DNA of 64,000 nt from Aliamphritea ceti (GTDB lineage Bacteria; Pseudomonadota; Gammaproteobacteria; Pseudomonadales; Balneatricaceae). Below, one piece after another: positions 25,165 through 34,050 of the stretch (position 1 is the stretch's first letter; each line of letters begins with the position of its first letter). A program made the translations under genes and the position numbers. The notes under the pieces were generated by a model. The model was not told the origin of the DNA. It saw only the letters and a list, made by a program, of their open reading frames with translations, and made no database searches. Location of the stretch: positions 1,860,001-1,924,000 of the forward strand of contig NZ_AP025282.1 of assembly GCF_024347215.1 (NCBI RefSeq), in the 5' to 3' direction.

Positions 25165-26055
25165 ATGAGATTACTGAGACATTTTACTGCAAACGAAGAA
25201 CAATTAGAGAGTTTCCCATTTAAAAGGGAACTTTCTATGGAATCTTATCTAGTCGAAAACGAAGGAATACTGGCATTAGATCGTGAGAACTATTCGGATG
25301 TTACTATTGTTCAAGAGGAGCTTACTCTCAAGCAAGGACGTTCAAGCAAAGATACTGATGGACGAATAGATATTCTTGCTACTTACTCTAATGAATACAT
25401 TGGTGTTGTTGAGCTAAAGATGGGCGAGTTAAATGAAATACACCTAACGCAACTCGAAGATTATTTAATTGAAAAGTACCAGATACTGGAGCAATTTCCA
25501 GACATATTAGATAAAAATATATCTCCTGAACCTAAATGGGTTGGTGTTCTTGTCGGCTCTAGTATCCATCCTGATTTAGCACATAAGATAAATAATGGTT
25601 ACTCAACCAAATGTGGTGTTCCAGTAGCTGCTCTATCAGTTCAGAGGTTCAAGGGAGAAAATGGCGGTGTGTATGTTACTACGGACGTGTTTTTCAAAAA
25701 TAATTTATCTGTTAAAGATACAACAAAATACTTATTCAATGGAGGTAACTATGGAAAAGGCCGCCTCGTATTAGCTGTATTAAAAAAGTTTGTAGAAGAG
25801 AACCCAAAGGTTACCTATTCGGAGCTTGAGAGTACTTTTTACAAGAGCTTACAAGGTTCTAGCGGTGTATTTTCGACTCAGTGTGATGCAAAGGAAGTTT
25901 TCGCTAAAACTTCAAGATGGCGTCATTTTATAAAGCCCGAAGAGTTAATTAAGTTATCCGACTCTACTATCGCTGTAAGTAGCCAATGGGGTGTCGGGAA
26001 TATTGATAGGTTAATTCAAAAAGCTATAGAATTAGGCTACAAAATTGGTAGTTAA
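25165..26055 (+). CDS. Cassette-borne PD-(D/E)XK nuclease-like protein
   Basis: A 296-residue soluble protein, AT-rich relative to its neighbours. Residues 60-100 carry a PD-(D/E)XK active-site pattern: Asp69 (GRIDILA), Glu83-x-Lys85 (VELKMG) and a following Gln96 (TQLEDYL). The N-terminal ESYLVENEGILAL resembles the LE..L..NP.iL helix of NucS/DUF91-type nucleases. The C-terminal third is not recognised. It starts 15 bp after the R' of attC site 0, and its stop lies inside the R'' of attC site 1, the tight packing of integron cassettes. A role in defence against foreign DNA is plausible but inferred. Confidence 0.65.
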   Translation: MRLLRHFTANEEQLESFPFKRELSMESYLVENEGILALDRENYSDVTIVQEELTLKQGRSSKDTDGRIDILATYSNEYIGVVELKMGELNEIHLTQLEDYLIEKYQILEQFPDILDKNISPEPKWVGVLVGSSIHPDLAHKINNGYSTKCGVPVAALSVQRFKGENGGVYVTTDVFFKNNLSVKDTTKYLFNGGNYGKGRLVLAVLKKFVEENPKVTYSELESTFYKSLQGSSGVFSTQCDAKEVFAKTSRWRHFIKPEELIKLSDSTIAVSSQWGVGNIDRLIQKAIELGYKIGS

Positions 26056-26133
26056 CAATCTGAAGTAAGGGACTGTCAAATCTGTTACTCAAATTTCCGC
26101 GCAATTACGTGCGGGCTGTGCTTGGCGTTAGTG
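26050..26133 (+). other. attC-like site 1
   Basis: R'' AGTTAAC (26050) and R' GTTAGTG (26127), 84 bp apart end to end. R'' matches the complement of this cassette's own start (GTTAGCT) in 6 of 7 bases. The stretch AAGGGACTGTCAA resembles part of Vibrio-type attC repeats. Confidence 0.55.
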
Positions 26134-26153
26134 TTCCCAAGGAGGAATAGATT

Positions 26154-26512
26154 GTGCCAGTTGAGGATATAGCCGTTGGACTCTTGGGTGGTCTTGTTCG
26201 ACTCTGTACATGGTTTATAGTGGAAACCTTCTTCCATAGTATTTGCTGGGGAATTGGGTGGGCACATTAAAAATATTCACTCTCGGCGCCTACCCTAAGT
26301 CTGAAACAAAAATTGAGTATGTAATAGTTGTAGGTATAGCTGTATTGCTAATTCCAATAATTGGATTCGCTATCTATCTATCTATCTATCGTAAAATACT
26401 AACAATTTTAAGCAGCACAGCTACTGTGTGGCTGGACAGTTTCTCCGCGGCTTCGCCGGTACAAGGTTGCCGTTGTTTCAGGCGTAATGCCTTTGAACAG
26501 CTGTCGCGTTAA
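26154..26512 (+). pseudogene. Frameshifted cassette gene for a small membrane protein
   Basis: A strong AAGGAGG at about 26139 precedes GTG 26154. That frame encodes MPVEDIAVGLLGG...FFHSICWGIGWAH and stops at about 26270. The reading continues in the -1 frame as LKIFTLGAYPKSETK followed by a hydrophobic helix (IVVGIAVLLIPIIGFAIYLS). The two halves look like one protein of a type common in integron cassettes, split by a single-base change near 26245-26268. The second frame runs through a (TATC)5 tract at 26371-26390 and into the attC. Sequencing error cannot be excluded. Confidence 0.5.
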
Positions 26513-26514
26513 AT
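26397..26514 (+). other. attC-like site 2 (end of cassette cluster)
   Basis: R'' TACTAAC (26397) matches the complement of this cassette's start (GTTAGTG) in 6 of 7 bases. R' GTTAAAT (26508) fits GTTRRRY. ACAGCT and AGCTGT arms pair near the ends, and the 118-bp core contains a CCGCGGCTTCGCCGG hairpin. The phosphodiesterase gene starts 13 bp later. Confidence 0.6.
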
Positions 26515-26526
26515 AAGGTTATTAGC

Positions 26527-27507
26527 ATGCTCTGTTACCGAATTGCCTCGTTCATTCTCAGCTTGATACTGAGCCAAAGTTTGTTCGCCAGTCCTGTAGT
26601 CATAGCCCATAGAGGGGCATCAGGATACCTGCCAGAACATACCTTGGAAGCCGTAACCTTAGCCATTGCCCAGGGAGCTGATTATATCGAGCAGGATCTG
26701 GTGTTAAGTAAAGACCTTGTACCTGTGGTATTACATGATATTCATCTGGATAGGGTTACTGATGTTGCGCTGAAATACCCGGAACGAAAGCGACAAGACG
26801 GGCGTTTTTATACCTTTGACTTTACTCTTGCCGAATTGAAAACTTTAAAGGTACATGAAAGAACTCGTGAAAATGGTAGCAAAGTCTTTGCTAATCGATA
26901 TCAGGGTAACGCTGATTTTTCTATTGCGACTTTTGAAGATCAGATAGAGTTAGTAACTGAGTTAAATCGTCAACGGGCTGAAAATATTGGCTTTTACCCA
27001 GAAATTAAAGCTCCGGCATGGCACAAAAGTCAGGGGGCAGATATCAGTAAAATAGTACTGGATATATTACGGAAGCATCACCTTGATGATGCCGATAAGC
27101 CAGTTTATATACAGTGTTTTGATTTTTCAGAAACACAGCGGTTACGTAACGATTTAGGTGCCAAGGTTAAACTGGTTCAATTGATAGGAGAAAATAGCTG
27201 GGAGATATCTGATACAGACTATTCGTATTTGCAAACACCTTCCGGACTAAGTGAAATAGTTAAAGTTGCTCAGGGTATTGGTCCGTCTATTTCACATTTG
27301 ATAGATATAGAAAGCAAGCAAATTACAGATCTTTCATCAAAGGCTAAAAAGGCAGGCTTAGCAATCCATCCTTATACACTTCGCGTAGATGCTTTACCAA
27401 AAGGGTTCAGCAATTCTACGTTATTAGATATGTTATTTAGACAGGTAAAAATAGAGGGTTTGTTTACTGACTTTCCCGATGTGGTTGTGGGCTACCTGAA
27501 GCAATAA
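26527..27507 (+). CDS. glpQ: Glycerophosphodiester phosphodiesterase
   Basis: A periplasmic GDPD-family enzyme that hydrolyses glycerophosphodiesters to glycerol-3-phosphate and an alcohol. The 326-residue protein has a signal peptide (cleavage near LFA-SPV) and the family motifs IAHRGASGYLPEHTLEA, DYIEQDLVLSKD and VVLHD. The KFYPEIKAP-like strand FYPEIKAP supplies a metal-binding Glu. Length fits GlpQ. Its promoter region was probably displaced by the cassette cluster, which ends 13 bp upstream. Confidence 0.9.
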   Translation: MLCYRIASFILSLILSQSLFASPVVIAHRGASGYLPEHTLEAVTLAIAQGADYIEQDLVLSKDLVPVVLHDIHLDRVTDVALKYPERKRQDGRFYTFDFTLAELKTLKVHERTRENGSKVFANRYQGNADFSIATFEDQIELVTELNRQRAENIGFYPEIKAPAWHKSQGADISKIVLDILRKHHLDDADKPVYIQCFDFSETQRLRNDLGAKVKLVQLIGENSWEISDTDYSYLQTPSGLSEIVKVAQGIGPSISHLIDIESKQITDLSSKAKKAGLAIHPYTLRVDALPKGFSNSTLLDMLFRQVKIEGLFTDFPDVVVGYLKQ

Positions 27508-27766
27508 AACCAGCGTTTATATGGATGAAGATACATGCTGTTTTAATGGATTTATATTTGATCAAATATTCGTTTTAACACAGCATACATACAAAATTAT
27601 TATGTCGAAATTAGTATATGAATTCGGTACCTATAATAAGCATCTGTAATCAGGTCTCGGTGATTGAAGTAGGTGCCAGGAATAAGTTTTTTTATAGAAA
27701 ATAAGCAGTTTTAAATTTTGAATTGAAGTGGTGTGGCAAAAATATTTGGCTTAAAGGAGTTGATGA

Positions 27767-28117
27767 GTGTCTGTTATATTGAAGTGTTTTTTTGTTATAG
27801 GCGTAACCGCAACTGTTATATTTTCAATTGCTCTATATTTAGATATAAGAGAAATGGATAAAACTGATGGTGGTTATGAACCTCCTTATACCGGTGTGAC
27901 AGGGGAAATAATTGATTGGGATAATATGGATTTAACCAGTACCGGTCTTGTAAGACGAGGTCATGTTATAAACTTTATCGTCAACGGAACGACCGGAATG
28001 ATTAGTTTGGAGTTTTTTGGAATAGAGTTTGAGGCGCGTAAACTTTCTGAAAGAGCTATTGTTGTTCACAAGCCAAGAGAAGCATTTATCCGTAGAGGGT
28101 TCCATCCTGAGTTTTAG
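27767..28117 (+). CDS. Hypothetical single-pass membrane protein
   Basis: A 116-residue protein with an N-terminal helix (about 3-25) and a small periplasmic domain (VTGEIIDWDNMDL...). It starts at GTG 27767 behind AAGGAG with ideal spacing. It is AT-rich and I do not recognise the family. The 259 bp before it, after glpQ, hold no visible gene. Confidence 0.55.
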   Translation: MSVILKCFFVIGVTATVIFSIALYLDIREMDKTDGGYEPPYTGVTGEIIDWDNMDLTSTGLVRRGHVINFIVNGTTGMISLEFFGIEFEARKLSERAIVVHKPREAFIRRGFHPEF

Positions 28118-28196
28118 TACTGAGTATTCGTTAATACACTGCAATAACTGGATCAGGTCTTTCTTCTTGCCTGCTCCACACTAGGTAACTCTGCAG

Positions 28197-28230
28197 GGCA
28201 CTCAAAATTGAGTGCCTTTCTTGTTTTTAG
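28197..28230 (+). terminator. Rho-independent terminator
   Basis: GGCACTCAA/TTGAGTGCC stem with a short AA loop, followed by a T-rich run. It ends the transcript of the small membrane protein. Confidence 0.85.
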
Positions 28231-28268
28231 TCAAGGCATAGCATCTCTGTAAGTGAATAATCATCTCT

Positions 28269-28583
28269 ATGAAAAGATTATTCCTTGTCCTGTTTACACT
28301 CATGTTCAACATTCAGTCAGCCTTAGCCGCGACTGTGCGTGTTGATATCTTGAAGTTCGAATATTCCCCCCAGCAGATCACTATTAATGCGGGTGATACT
28401 GTCATCTGGACTAACCGGGAAAAGCGTCAGTATCACAACGTCTGGTTCAAAGATTTAGACAGTGAAGAGCCTGATATCTTTTTCCCCGGTGAAACTTACC
28501 AGCGCACATTTCCTGACGCAGGCACCTTTAATTATGAGTGTGGCCCGCACCCCAAGATGAAAGGCAGTGTTTTAGTGGAATAA
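28269..28583 (+). CDS. Periplasmic cupredoxin (plastocyanin-like)
   Basis: A 104-residue blue-copper-type protein. The signal peptide is cleaved near ALA-ATV. The copper ligands are visible: His in QYHNVWF, then Cys, His and Met in YECGPHPKMKG. It resembles the amicyanin/plastocyanin-like proteins seen near methylamine or copper genes and probably carries electrons in the periplasm. It stands alone between terminators. Confidence 0.85.
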   Translation: MKRLFLVLFTLMFNIQSALAATVRVDILKFEYSPQQITINAGDTVIWTNREKRQYHNVWFKDLDSEEPDIFFPGETYQRTFPDAGTFNYECGPHPKMKGSVLVE

Positions 28584-28683
28584 GGAAAATGAGAGGAGTA
28601 AGGAAGGTTAGAGAGCGGCCAGAAAAGCAACATGATAAGTAATGATGTTTAGCAGTGGTAGGTTAACCCGATAGGTACAGAGT

Positions 28684-29079
28684 ATGAGTAAAATATTTCG
28701 ATTAGCTGGCATTTCTTCTATAGCGGCAGCATGCCTTTTTCTGCTTGCCGGTTGCGGTGCGCATCCCAGTTCTGGTTATTGGGTCAGTGAGCAACAATCT
28801 GGTACTGACGCGATTTACAGCGCGCTTGAGCTGGAGTTTGATGGCACAGGCAGGCTACATCCGAATAAAGCATATTCAGGGCAAGAAAGCAGCGAGAGCT
28901 TCCGGTGTTTATGGCAGGCGAAGTCTGAGGGCGCGGTCGATGTGCAGTGTGGTAATGCCAGTGTTGATAAAATACGTTTTGAGCTTATTGTTACTGAAGC
29001 AGCAGAAGAGGGTGGTCGCAGTGAGGCCCGTTTGATGCGGGATGGCAAGCTAGTTACCAGCTTTATGCGCAGAGGTTGA
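28684..29079 (+). CDS. Hypothetical lipoprotein
   Basis: A 131-residue protein with a lipoprotein signal (lipobox LLAGC, Cys about residue 24). The mature domain is small and beta-rich, starting SGYWVSEQQSG and containing a Cys pair (FRCLW, VQCGN). The family is not recognised. A SGYWV-type start is common in small lipocalin-like lipoproteins, but that is only a resemblance. Confidence 0.6.
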   Translation: MSKIFRLAGISSIAAACLFLLAGCGAHPSSGYWVSEQQSGTDAIYSALELEFDGTGRLHPNKAYSGQESSESFRCLWQAKSEGAVDVQCGNASVDKIRFELIVTEAAEEGGRSEARLMRDGKLVTSFMRRG

Positions 29080-29151
29080 GCAGTGCGATAGAGTGCTAAT
29101 GAATAATGCTTGTTTCGAAGACTGTTTATTAGCTGTAGTAATTAGCGGCTT

Positions 29152-29355
29152 TTATCTTGGCAGTAAGATCATCATTGCTACACAAAAAATCAACAGACCG
29201 ACAAAGAACACAGGAAAGCTGATGCCTTTCCATTTTGCTGTAGCTTGAGTACTGCGAATGGGGTGTGTGCATTTAGGGCACATCTTGTCATCAATATGTA
29301 CGGGGGTTTTGCAGTTGTCACAGATCTTCGAATCGGTGTTATTTGCGGTATTCAT
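29152..29355 (-). CDS. Zinc-ribbon membrane protein, 67 residues
   Basis: An N-terminal zinc ribbon (CDNCKTPV...CPKC, residues about 12-31) is followed by one C-terminal transmembrane helix (about 46-65). Small proteins of this layout are common and uncharacterised. The gene stands alone. Confidence 0.6.
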   Translation of the reverse strand: MNTANNTDSKICDNCKTPVHIDDKMCPKCTHPIRSTQATAKWKGISFPVFFVGLLIFCVAMMILLPR

Positions 29356-29568
29356 GGGTACTCTAACTCTGCTTCGTTGTTCAGTTTATCTGAAAAGTTT
29401 ATCTAAGCAGTTTGCCACAAGTTGAATGAGTGTAACGGCCTAACGAATGAAACCCTGATACGGGTCAAAGGCAGTTACTAAAGAGGTAGGGAGTAGCGGA
29501 AGCGTGTAGGAAAAGGAGTACAGAGAAAGTCGTTCACCTTCTCTGTTGGGCTGGAAATGTGAGAGGTA

Positions 29569-29997
29569 TTAGCCCTGTTCGGCTAACAGATCTTCAAGCA
29601 AATCATCTATTTCAGCTTTAAGGTCTTTGTCTTCAATCTTATTGGCGCTGATTTTAGCGTCCTGAAGGTTCTTAATAGCGGCTTCTGTCTGGCCCAGCTC
29701 AACCTGCATTGATGCCATAGAGAATGCGATGGATGACATATGGTCTTTGGAGTTTATCGCAATGGCTTTTTTTAGGGCTTTCTCGTAGCCGACAATTGCG
29801 TCTTCCAGTTCTTCGGTGAAGTCTGCCAGGGTTTCCCACTGTTCCGGGTGGTCTTTGTCGGTGTCTTCGTTATCGGTACATATCGCTTTTAGCTCTGCAT
29901 ACAGTGCGTCGAAGGTTTCTCTGTCGTCCTTACTGGCAGCCTTCATGAGTTCTTCAGACAGGCTGTAAACGGCTTTGTATATCTTGGTGTTGATCAT
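29569..29997 (-). CDS. TPR-like helical hypothetical protein
   Basis: A 142-residue acidic, all-helical protein. Two repeat-like segments (about 65-95 and 98-125) carry the spacing of tetratricopeptide repeats (GYEKALKKAIAINSKDH, AAIKNLQDAKISANK). No catalytic motif is visible; a protein-binding role is likely. It is upstream of nothing on its strand and is preceded by a 174-bp gap from srkA. Confidence 0.55.
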   Translation of the reverse strand: MINTKIYKAVYSLSEELMKAASKDDRETFDALYAELKAICTDNEDTDKDHPEQWETLADFTEELEDAIVGYEKALKKAIAINSKDHMSSIAFSMASMQVELGQTEAAIKNLQDAKISANKIEDKDLKAEIDDLLEDLLAEQG

Positions 29998-30171
29998 GGT
30001 GTGTTACCTTTTTTGCTATTACCTGTAGGCGGTGAGGCTGTTACAGGTTTAGCCATAAACGTTTTATGTTCAGTACCGGTGGATTTCCGTTGTGTTGGAA
30101 TCTGTTTTACCGGCCTGTTCATCTCTTAATTCTTTTTCTTAATTCTTAACTTTTGTTTCTGAGCAGGTCTC

Positions 30172-31155
30172 TCAGAACAGTTCAATAGCCGGTGCCTGCA
30201 GGGCTGCCAGCTGTTCTCTTAATTCCAGAATATGATCACTCCAGTACCGCACAGTATTGAACCAAGGAAAGCTGTGAGGAAATGCCGGGTCTTCCCAGCG
30301 GCGTGCCAGCCAGGCGCTGTAATACATCATTCGCAGGGTGCGTAGTGGTTCTATTAACGCCAGTTCCTGTGGTCTGAAATCGTAGAATTCATTGTAACCA
30401 TCTACGATTTCAGAAATCTGACGGCGCTGTCTGTCGATGTCGCCGGATAACAGCATCCAGATGTCCTGAATGGCGGGGGCCATACGGGAGTCATCGAAGT
30501 CGACAAAGTGTGGTGCTTCGTCCCGCCAGAGCAGGTTACCGCCGTGGCAGTCACCGTGTACCCGGATATGGGTGATGTCGCCGGCATTGGCAAACGCTTT
30601 GTCGATCAGTGGCAGCAGGTCAGCGGTGAGGCTGTCGTAAGCCAGTTTCAATTCTTTGGGAATGAAGTGATTACTGATCAGTTCAACGCTATCGTGACCG
30701 AAGGTTTGCGGGTTAATCGAAGGACGATGCTGATAGGGCTTGCTGGCACCGATTAAGTGCATACGGCCAAGCAGGCGTCCCATGGTAAACAGGTTGTCCA
30801 GATCGTCCAGTTCCGGGCCGCGTCCGCCTTTACGTTCGAACACGGACATCATGAATGGGCCGTATTCGAACAGGCTTTCGCCGTTGTCGTTGCGGGTTGG
30901 CGCAACCACAGGCAGTTCATGATCGACCAGTTCATAGCTGTAGCTGTGTTCTTCGAGTATCTGCTCGCGGCTCCAGCGTTCCGGGCGATAAAACTTAACG
31001 ATAACAGGTAACTCTTCTTCGATACCTACCTGGTAAACCCGGTTTTCGTAGCTGTTAAGCGCCAGGTTTCGGCCGTCACAGAGGTAGCCGAGACTTTCTA
31101 CCGCATCCATGATGAAGCTGGGTGTGAGGGTTTCGAAAGGGTGTTGATTGCTCAT
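30172..31155 (-). CDS. srkA: Stress response kinase A (YihE/RdoA)
   Basis: A 327-residue Ser/Thr kinase of the APH/choline-kinase fold that counters stress-induced cell death in E. coli. The catalytic loop is HGDCHGGNLLW and the metal Asp is in FVDFDDSRM; the N-terminal ENRVYQVGIE and VKFYRPERW strands hold the nucleotide-binding Lys. ATG 31155 is preferred to a GTG at 31161. It follows the CYTH gene directly. No dsbA follows, unlike in E. coli. Confidence 0.9.
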   Translation of the reverse strand: MSNQHPFETLTPSFIMDAVESLGYLCDGRNLALNSYENRVYQVGIEEELPVIVKFYRPERWSREQILEEHSYSYELVDHELPVVAPTRNDNGESLFEYGPFMMSVFERKGGRGPELDDLDNLFTMGRLLGRMHLIGASKPYQHRPSINPQTFGHDSVELISNHFIPKELKLAYDSLTADLLPLIDKAFANAGDITHIRVHGDCHGGNLLWRDEAPHFVDFDDSRMAPAIQDIWMLLSGDIDRQRRQISEIVDGYNEFYDFRPQELALIEPLRTLRMMYYSAWLARRWEDPAFPHSFPWFNTVRYWSDHILELREQLAALQAPAIELF

Positions 31156-31161
31156 AGCCAC

Positions 31162-31626
31162 TTACCAGTTAGAGTAGGGGTTATCGATCAGGCTGGAGTT
31201 GTAATAACGGGATTCGCCGGTTACTTCCTCTCGTACCCAGTCTGGTAAAGTGACAGTTTCGTTTTCGCTGTCCAGTTCAACTTCGGCAACTACTAAGCCC
31301 TGATTGTTACCGCTGAATATATCCACTTCCCAGGTATGACCTGCATGCTCAATCAGGTAGCGAATTTTATCCACCAGCTGGCCATTACAGAGTTCTGCCA
31401 GCATTGCATCGGCATCTTCAACCGGAATGGGGTATTCGAATTCGCTGCGAACGGCACCCTGGTTTGCGCCTTTAATGGTCAGAAATGCCAGTTCACCTTT
31501 AAGGCGAATGCGTACCGCTGTTTTGCCCTGAGTAGGAATGTATCCCTGTACGATGCGGGTACCGGCTGGCAGTGTGCCGAGGGTATCCAGATCGATCAGA
31601 AATTTACGTTCTATTTCCTGAGCCAT
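31162..31626 (-). CDS. CYTH-domain protein (triphosphatase or class IV cyclase fold)
   Basis: A 154-residue CYTH protein with the signature ExExK-like EIERKFLI at residues 4-11. Charged residues lining the tunnel lie in VRIRLKG, FLTIKG, RSEFEYPIP and WEVDIF. Short CYTH proteins usually hydrolyse inorganic tripolyphosphate or thiamine triphosphate. It shares an operon with srkA, the stop being six bases from the srkA ATG. Confidence 0.85.
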   Translation of the reverse strand: MAQEIERKFLIDLDTLGTLPAGTRIVQGYIPTQGKTAVRIRLKGELAFLTIKGANQGAVRSEFEYPIPVEDADAMLAELCNGQLVDKIRYLIEHAGHTWEVDIFSGNNQGLVVAEVELDSENETVTLPDWVREEVTGESRYYNSSLIDNPYSNW

Positions 31627-31646
31627 TATGATTCATCTCCAGAGAC

Positions 31647-31678
31647 AAAAAAGGGCAACTCCCGTAAGAGATGCCCTT
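31647..31678 (-). terminator. Rho-independent terminator between metG and the CYTH gene
   Basis: On the minus strand AAGGGCA...TGCCCTT with an internal CTCTT/acgggag part, followed by TTTTTT. It lies 52 bp after the CYTH start and before the metG stop, so for the minus-strand order it would attenuate read-through from metG into the CYTH gene. Confidence 0.7.
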
Positions 31679-31704
31679 ATCAGTGTTATCTATTCAGACG
31701 TGGA

Positions 31705-33756
31705 TTACATAATCCGCATGCCTGGCTGAGCGCCTTCGTGCGGTTCAAGAATCCACAGATCCTTACCGCCCGGGCCTGCTGCCAGTACCATGCCTTCAGA
31801 CATACCGAACTTCATTTTGCGCGGTGCTAAGTTAGCCACCATGACTGTCAGCTTACCTTCCAGTTCTTCCGGCGCGTATGCAGACTTGATGCCGGCAAAG
31901 ACGTTGCGGGTTTCGCCGCCCAGATCCAGTGTCAGCTGCAGCAACTTGTCAGCCCCCTTAACGTGTTCTGCCTTGGCGATCAGTGCGACGCGAAGGTCTA
32001 CTTTAGCGAATTCGTCAAAAGTGATCTCGTCAGCAATAGGTGTTTCTGCCAGCGGTGTTTTTTCTGCTTTAACAGCAGCCGGCTGAGCAGCTGCAGCTGC
32101 TGCCAGAGTTTGCTTGCTGTCTTCCAGCATGGCATTTACCTGATCTTCTTCAACACGCTGCATCAGCGGCTTGAACTTATTGATCTTATGATCCAGCAAT
32201 GGTGTTTTAACGCTATCCCATGCCAGAGAATCAAGGTTCATGAATTTGGCTGCTTCTTCAGCTACCTGCGGTAATACCGGTGCCAGGTAAGTGATGATGG
32301 CGCGGAACAGGTTAATACCCATAGTGCAGCAGTCCTGCACTTCCTGTTCTTTACCTTCCTGTTTAGCCAGTACCCATGGTTCCGCTGCGTCGATGTATTG
32401 GTTGGCTTTATCAGCCAAGGCCATAATTTCACGCATTGCTTTGCCGTATTCACGGGCTTCATAGGCGGCAGCGATTGTGTCACCGGCTGCTACTGCAGTG
32501 TTGTATAGCTCAGCTTCAACTAACTGACTGCCCAGCTCACCATCAAACTTCTTCTTGATGAAGCCAGCACAACGGGAAGCGATGTTAATCACTTTGTTAA
32601 CCAGATCGGCATTTACGCGCATACGGAAATCGTCCATGCTCAGATCGATATCGTCGATGCCGGAGCCAAGCTTGGCTGCAAAGTAGTAACGCAGGTATTC
32701 AGGACGCAGGTGCTTCAGGTAAGTCTCTGCCATGATGAAGGTGCCGCGTGACTTGGACATCTTCTGACCGTTGACTGTCAGGAAGCCGTGGCAGAATACG
32801 CCGGTAGGCTTACGGAAACCTGCGCCTTCCAGCATGGCAGGCCAGAACAGGGTATGGAAGTAAGCGATGTCTTTACCGATGAAGTGGTACAGCTCAGCAT
32901 CTGAATCGGCTTTCCAGTATTCGTCAAAATCTACGCCGTTTTTGTCAGCCCAGTTTTTGAAGCTGGCCATGTAGCCAATAGGAGCATCCAGCCAAACGTA
33001 AAAGTATTTGCCTGGTGCGTCTGGAATTTCGAAACCCCAGTAAGGTGCATCACGGGAGATATCCCAGTTCTGCAAGCCGGATTCGAACCATTCATTCAAC
33101 TTGTGAATCATGTGTTCCTGAACATGGTCATCGTTGTTTACCCAGTCACGCAGAAAACTTTCAAAATCACCCAACTTGAAGAAGTAGTGTTCAGATTCTT
33201 TCTCGATTGGCTTCGCACCGGAGACGGCAGAATACGCATTCTTCATCTCTACAGGGCTGTAAGTCGCACCACATTTTTCACAGTTATCGCCGTACTGGTC
33301 CGGTTCGTTACATTTCGGGCAGTCACCCTTCACGAAACGGTCCGGCAGGAACATTTCTTTTTCAGGGTCATACGCCTGGGTAATCGTTTTTTGGGCAATG
33401 TGGCCGGCATCACGCAGACGGGTGTACACCAGAGAAGAGAACGCTTTGTTTTCTTCTGAATGCGTGGAGTAGTAATTGTCGAAGCCAACCATGAAACCGG
33501 CGAAATCACGCTGATGTTCTTCACTCACCTGATCAATCAGTTGCTGTGGGCTGATACCCATCTGATCTGCCTTGAGCATGATAGGTGTGCCGTGAGCATC
33601 GTCGGCGCAAACGTAAGTACAGTTGTTGCCGCGCTGGTTCTGAAAACGCGCCCAGATATCGGTTTGAATATATTCCACCAGATGGCCAAGGTGGATCGGA
33701 CCGTTCGCGTAAGGCAAAGCGCTGGTCACAAGAATTTTGCGTTGTTTTTCGGTCAT
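31705..33756 (-). CDS. metG: Methionyl-tRNA synthetase
   Basis: Charges tRNA-Met. The 683-residue protein has the class I HIGH motif as HLGH (PYANGPIHLGHL), the zinc knuckle (CPKCNEPDQYGDNCEKCG, about residues 146-163), KMSKS (GQKMSKSRG) and a C-terminal tRNA-binding EMAP-like domain (about 580-683; FAKVDLRVALI). ATG 33756 is chosen; the open frame extends upstream to 33795 without support. Length matches the long dimeric form. Confidence 0.97.
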   Translation of the reverse strand: MTEKQRKILVTSALPYANGPIHLGHLVEYIQTDIWARFQNQRGNNCTYVCADDAHGTPIMLKADQMGISPQQLIDQVSEEHQRDFAGFMVGFDNYYSTHSEENKAFSSLVYTRLRDAGHIAQKTITQAYDPEKEMFLPDRFVKGDCPKCNEPDQYGDNCEKCGATYSPVEMKNAYSAVSGAKPIEKESEHYFFKLGDFESFLRDWVNNDDHVQEHMIHKLNEWFESGLQNWDISRDAPYWGFEIPDAPGKYFYVWLDAPIGYMASFKNWADKNGVDFDEYWKADSDAELYHFIGKDIAYFHTLFWPAMLEGAGFRKPTGVFCHGFLTVNGQKMSKSRGTFIMAETYLKHLRPEYLRYYFAAKLGSGIDDIDLSMDDFRMRVNADLVNKVINIASRCAGFIKKKFDGELGSQLVEAELYNTAVAAGDTIAAAYEAREYGKAMREIMALADKANQYIDAAEPWVLAKQEGKEQEVQDCCTMGINLFRAIITYLAPVLPQVAEEAAKFMNLDSLAWDSVKTPLLDHKINKFKPLMQRVEEDQVNAMLEDSKQTLAAAAAAQPAAVKAEKTPLAETPIADEITFDEFAKVDLRVALIAKAEHVKGADKLLQLTLDLGGETRNVFAGIKSAYAPEELEGKLTVMVANLAPRKMKFGMSEGMVLAAGPGGKDLWILEPHEGAQPGMRIM

Positions 33757-34050
33757 GGCTCTCAACTGATTCAAAGTTGGCAAATAAGCCGGCAATTTTA
33801 CCTTTAAAGCCGGGTTATTGCAGCCTGATTTAGAGTGAAATATGTAATGTGGGGCTTTTTCTCAGGGAATTGCGCGGGCGGCAGGTTTTACAGGCAGAGG
33901 ATACTTAAGGATTGTTCATAACTGCGGTGATTAATCCTTTCATGAGTTGATGTGCTAGCGAGTGTCTTAGCTAATAGTCACTGGCCTGATCTGCTGGTAG
34001 AATGCGCGCCTCTTTTATATCTATTTGTTCTTCCGGTCTCCGAGGTAATC

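Noticed and set aside
26371..26390. (TATC)5 as a phase-variation switch
   Set aside because: It lies near the 3' end of an already frameshifted gene, so switching there would change little; kept only as a side note.
33952..34050. N-terminal extension of trmA
   Set aside because: It lacks a ribosome site and the conserved TrmA start is at 34051.
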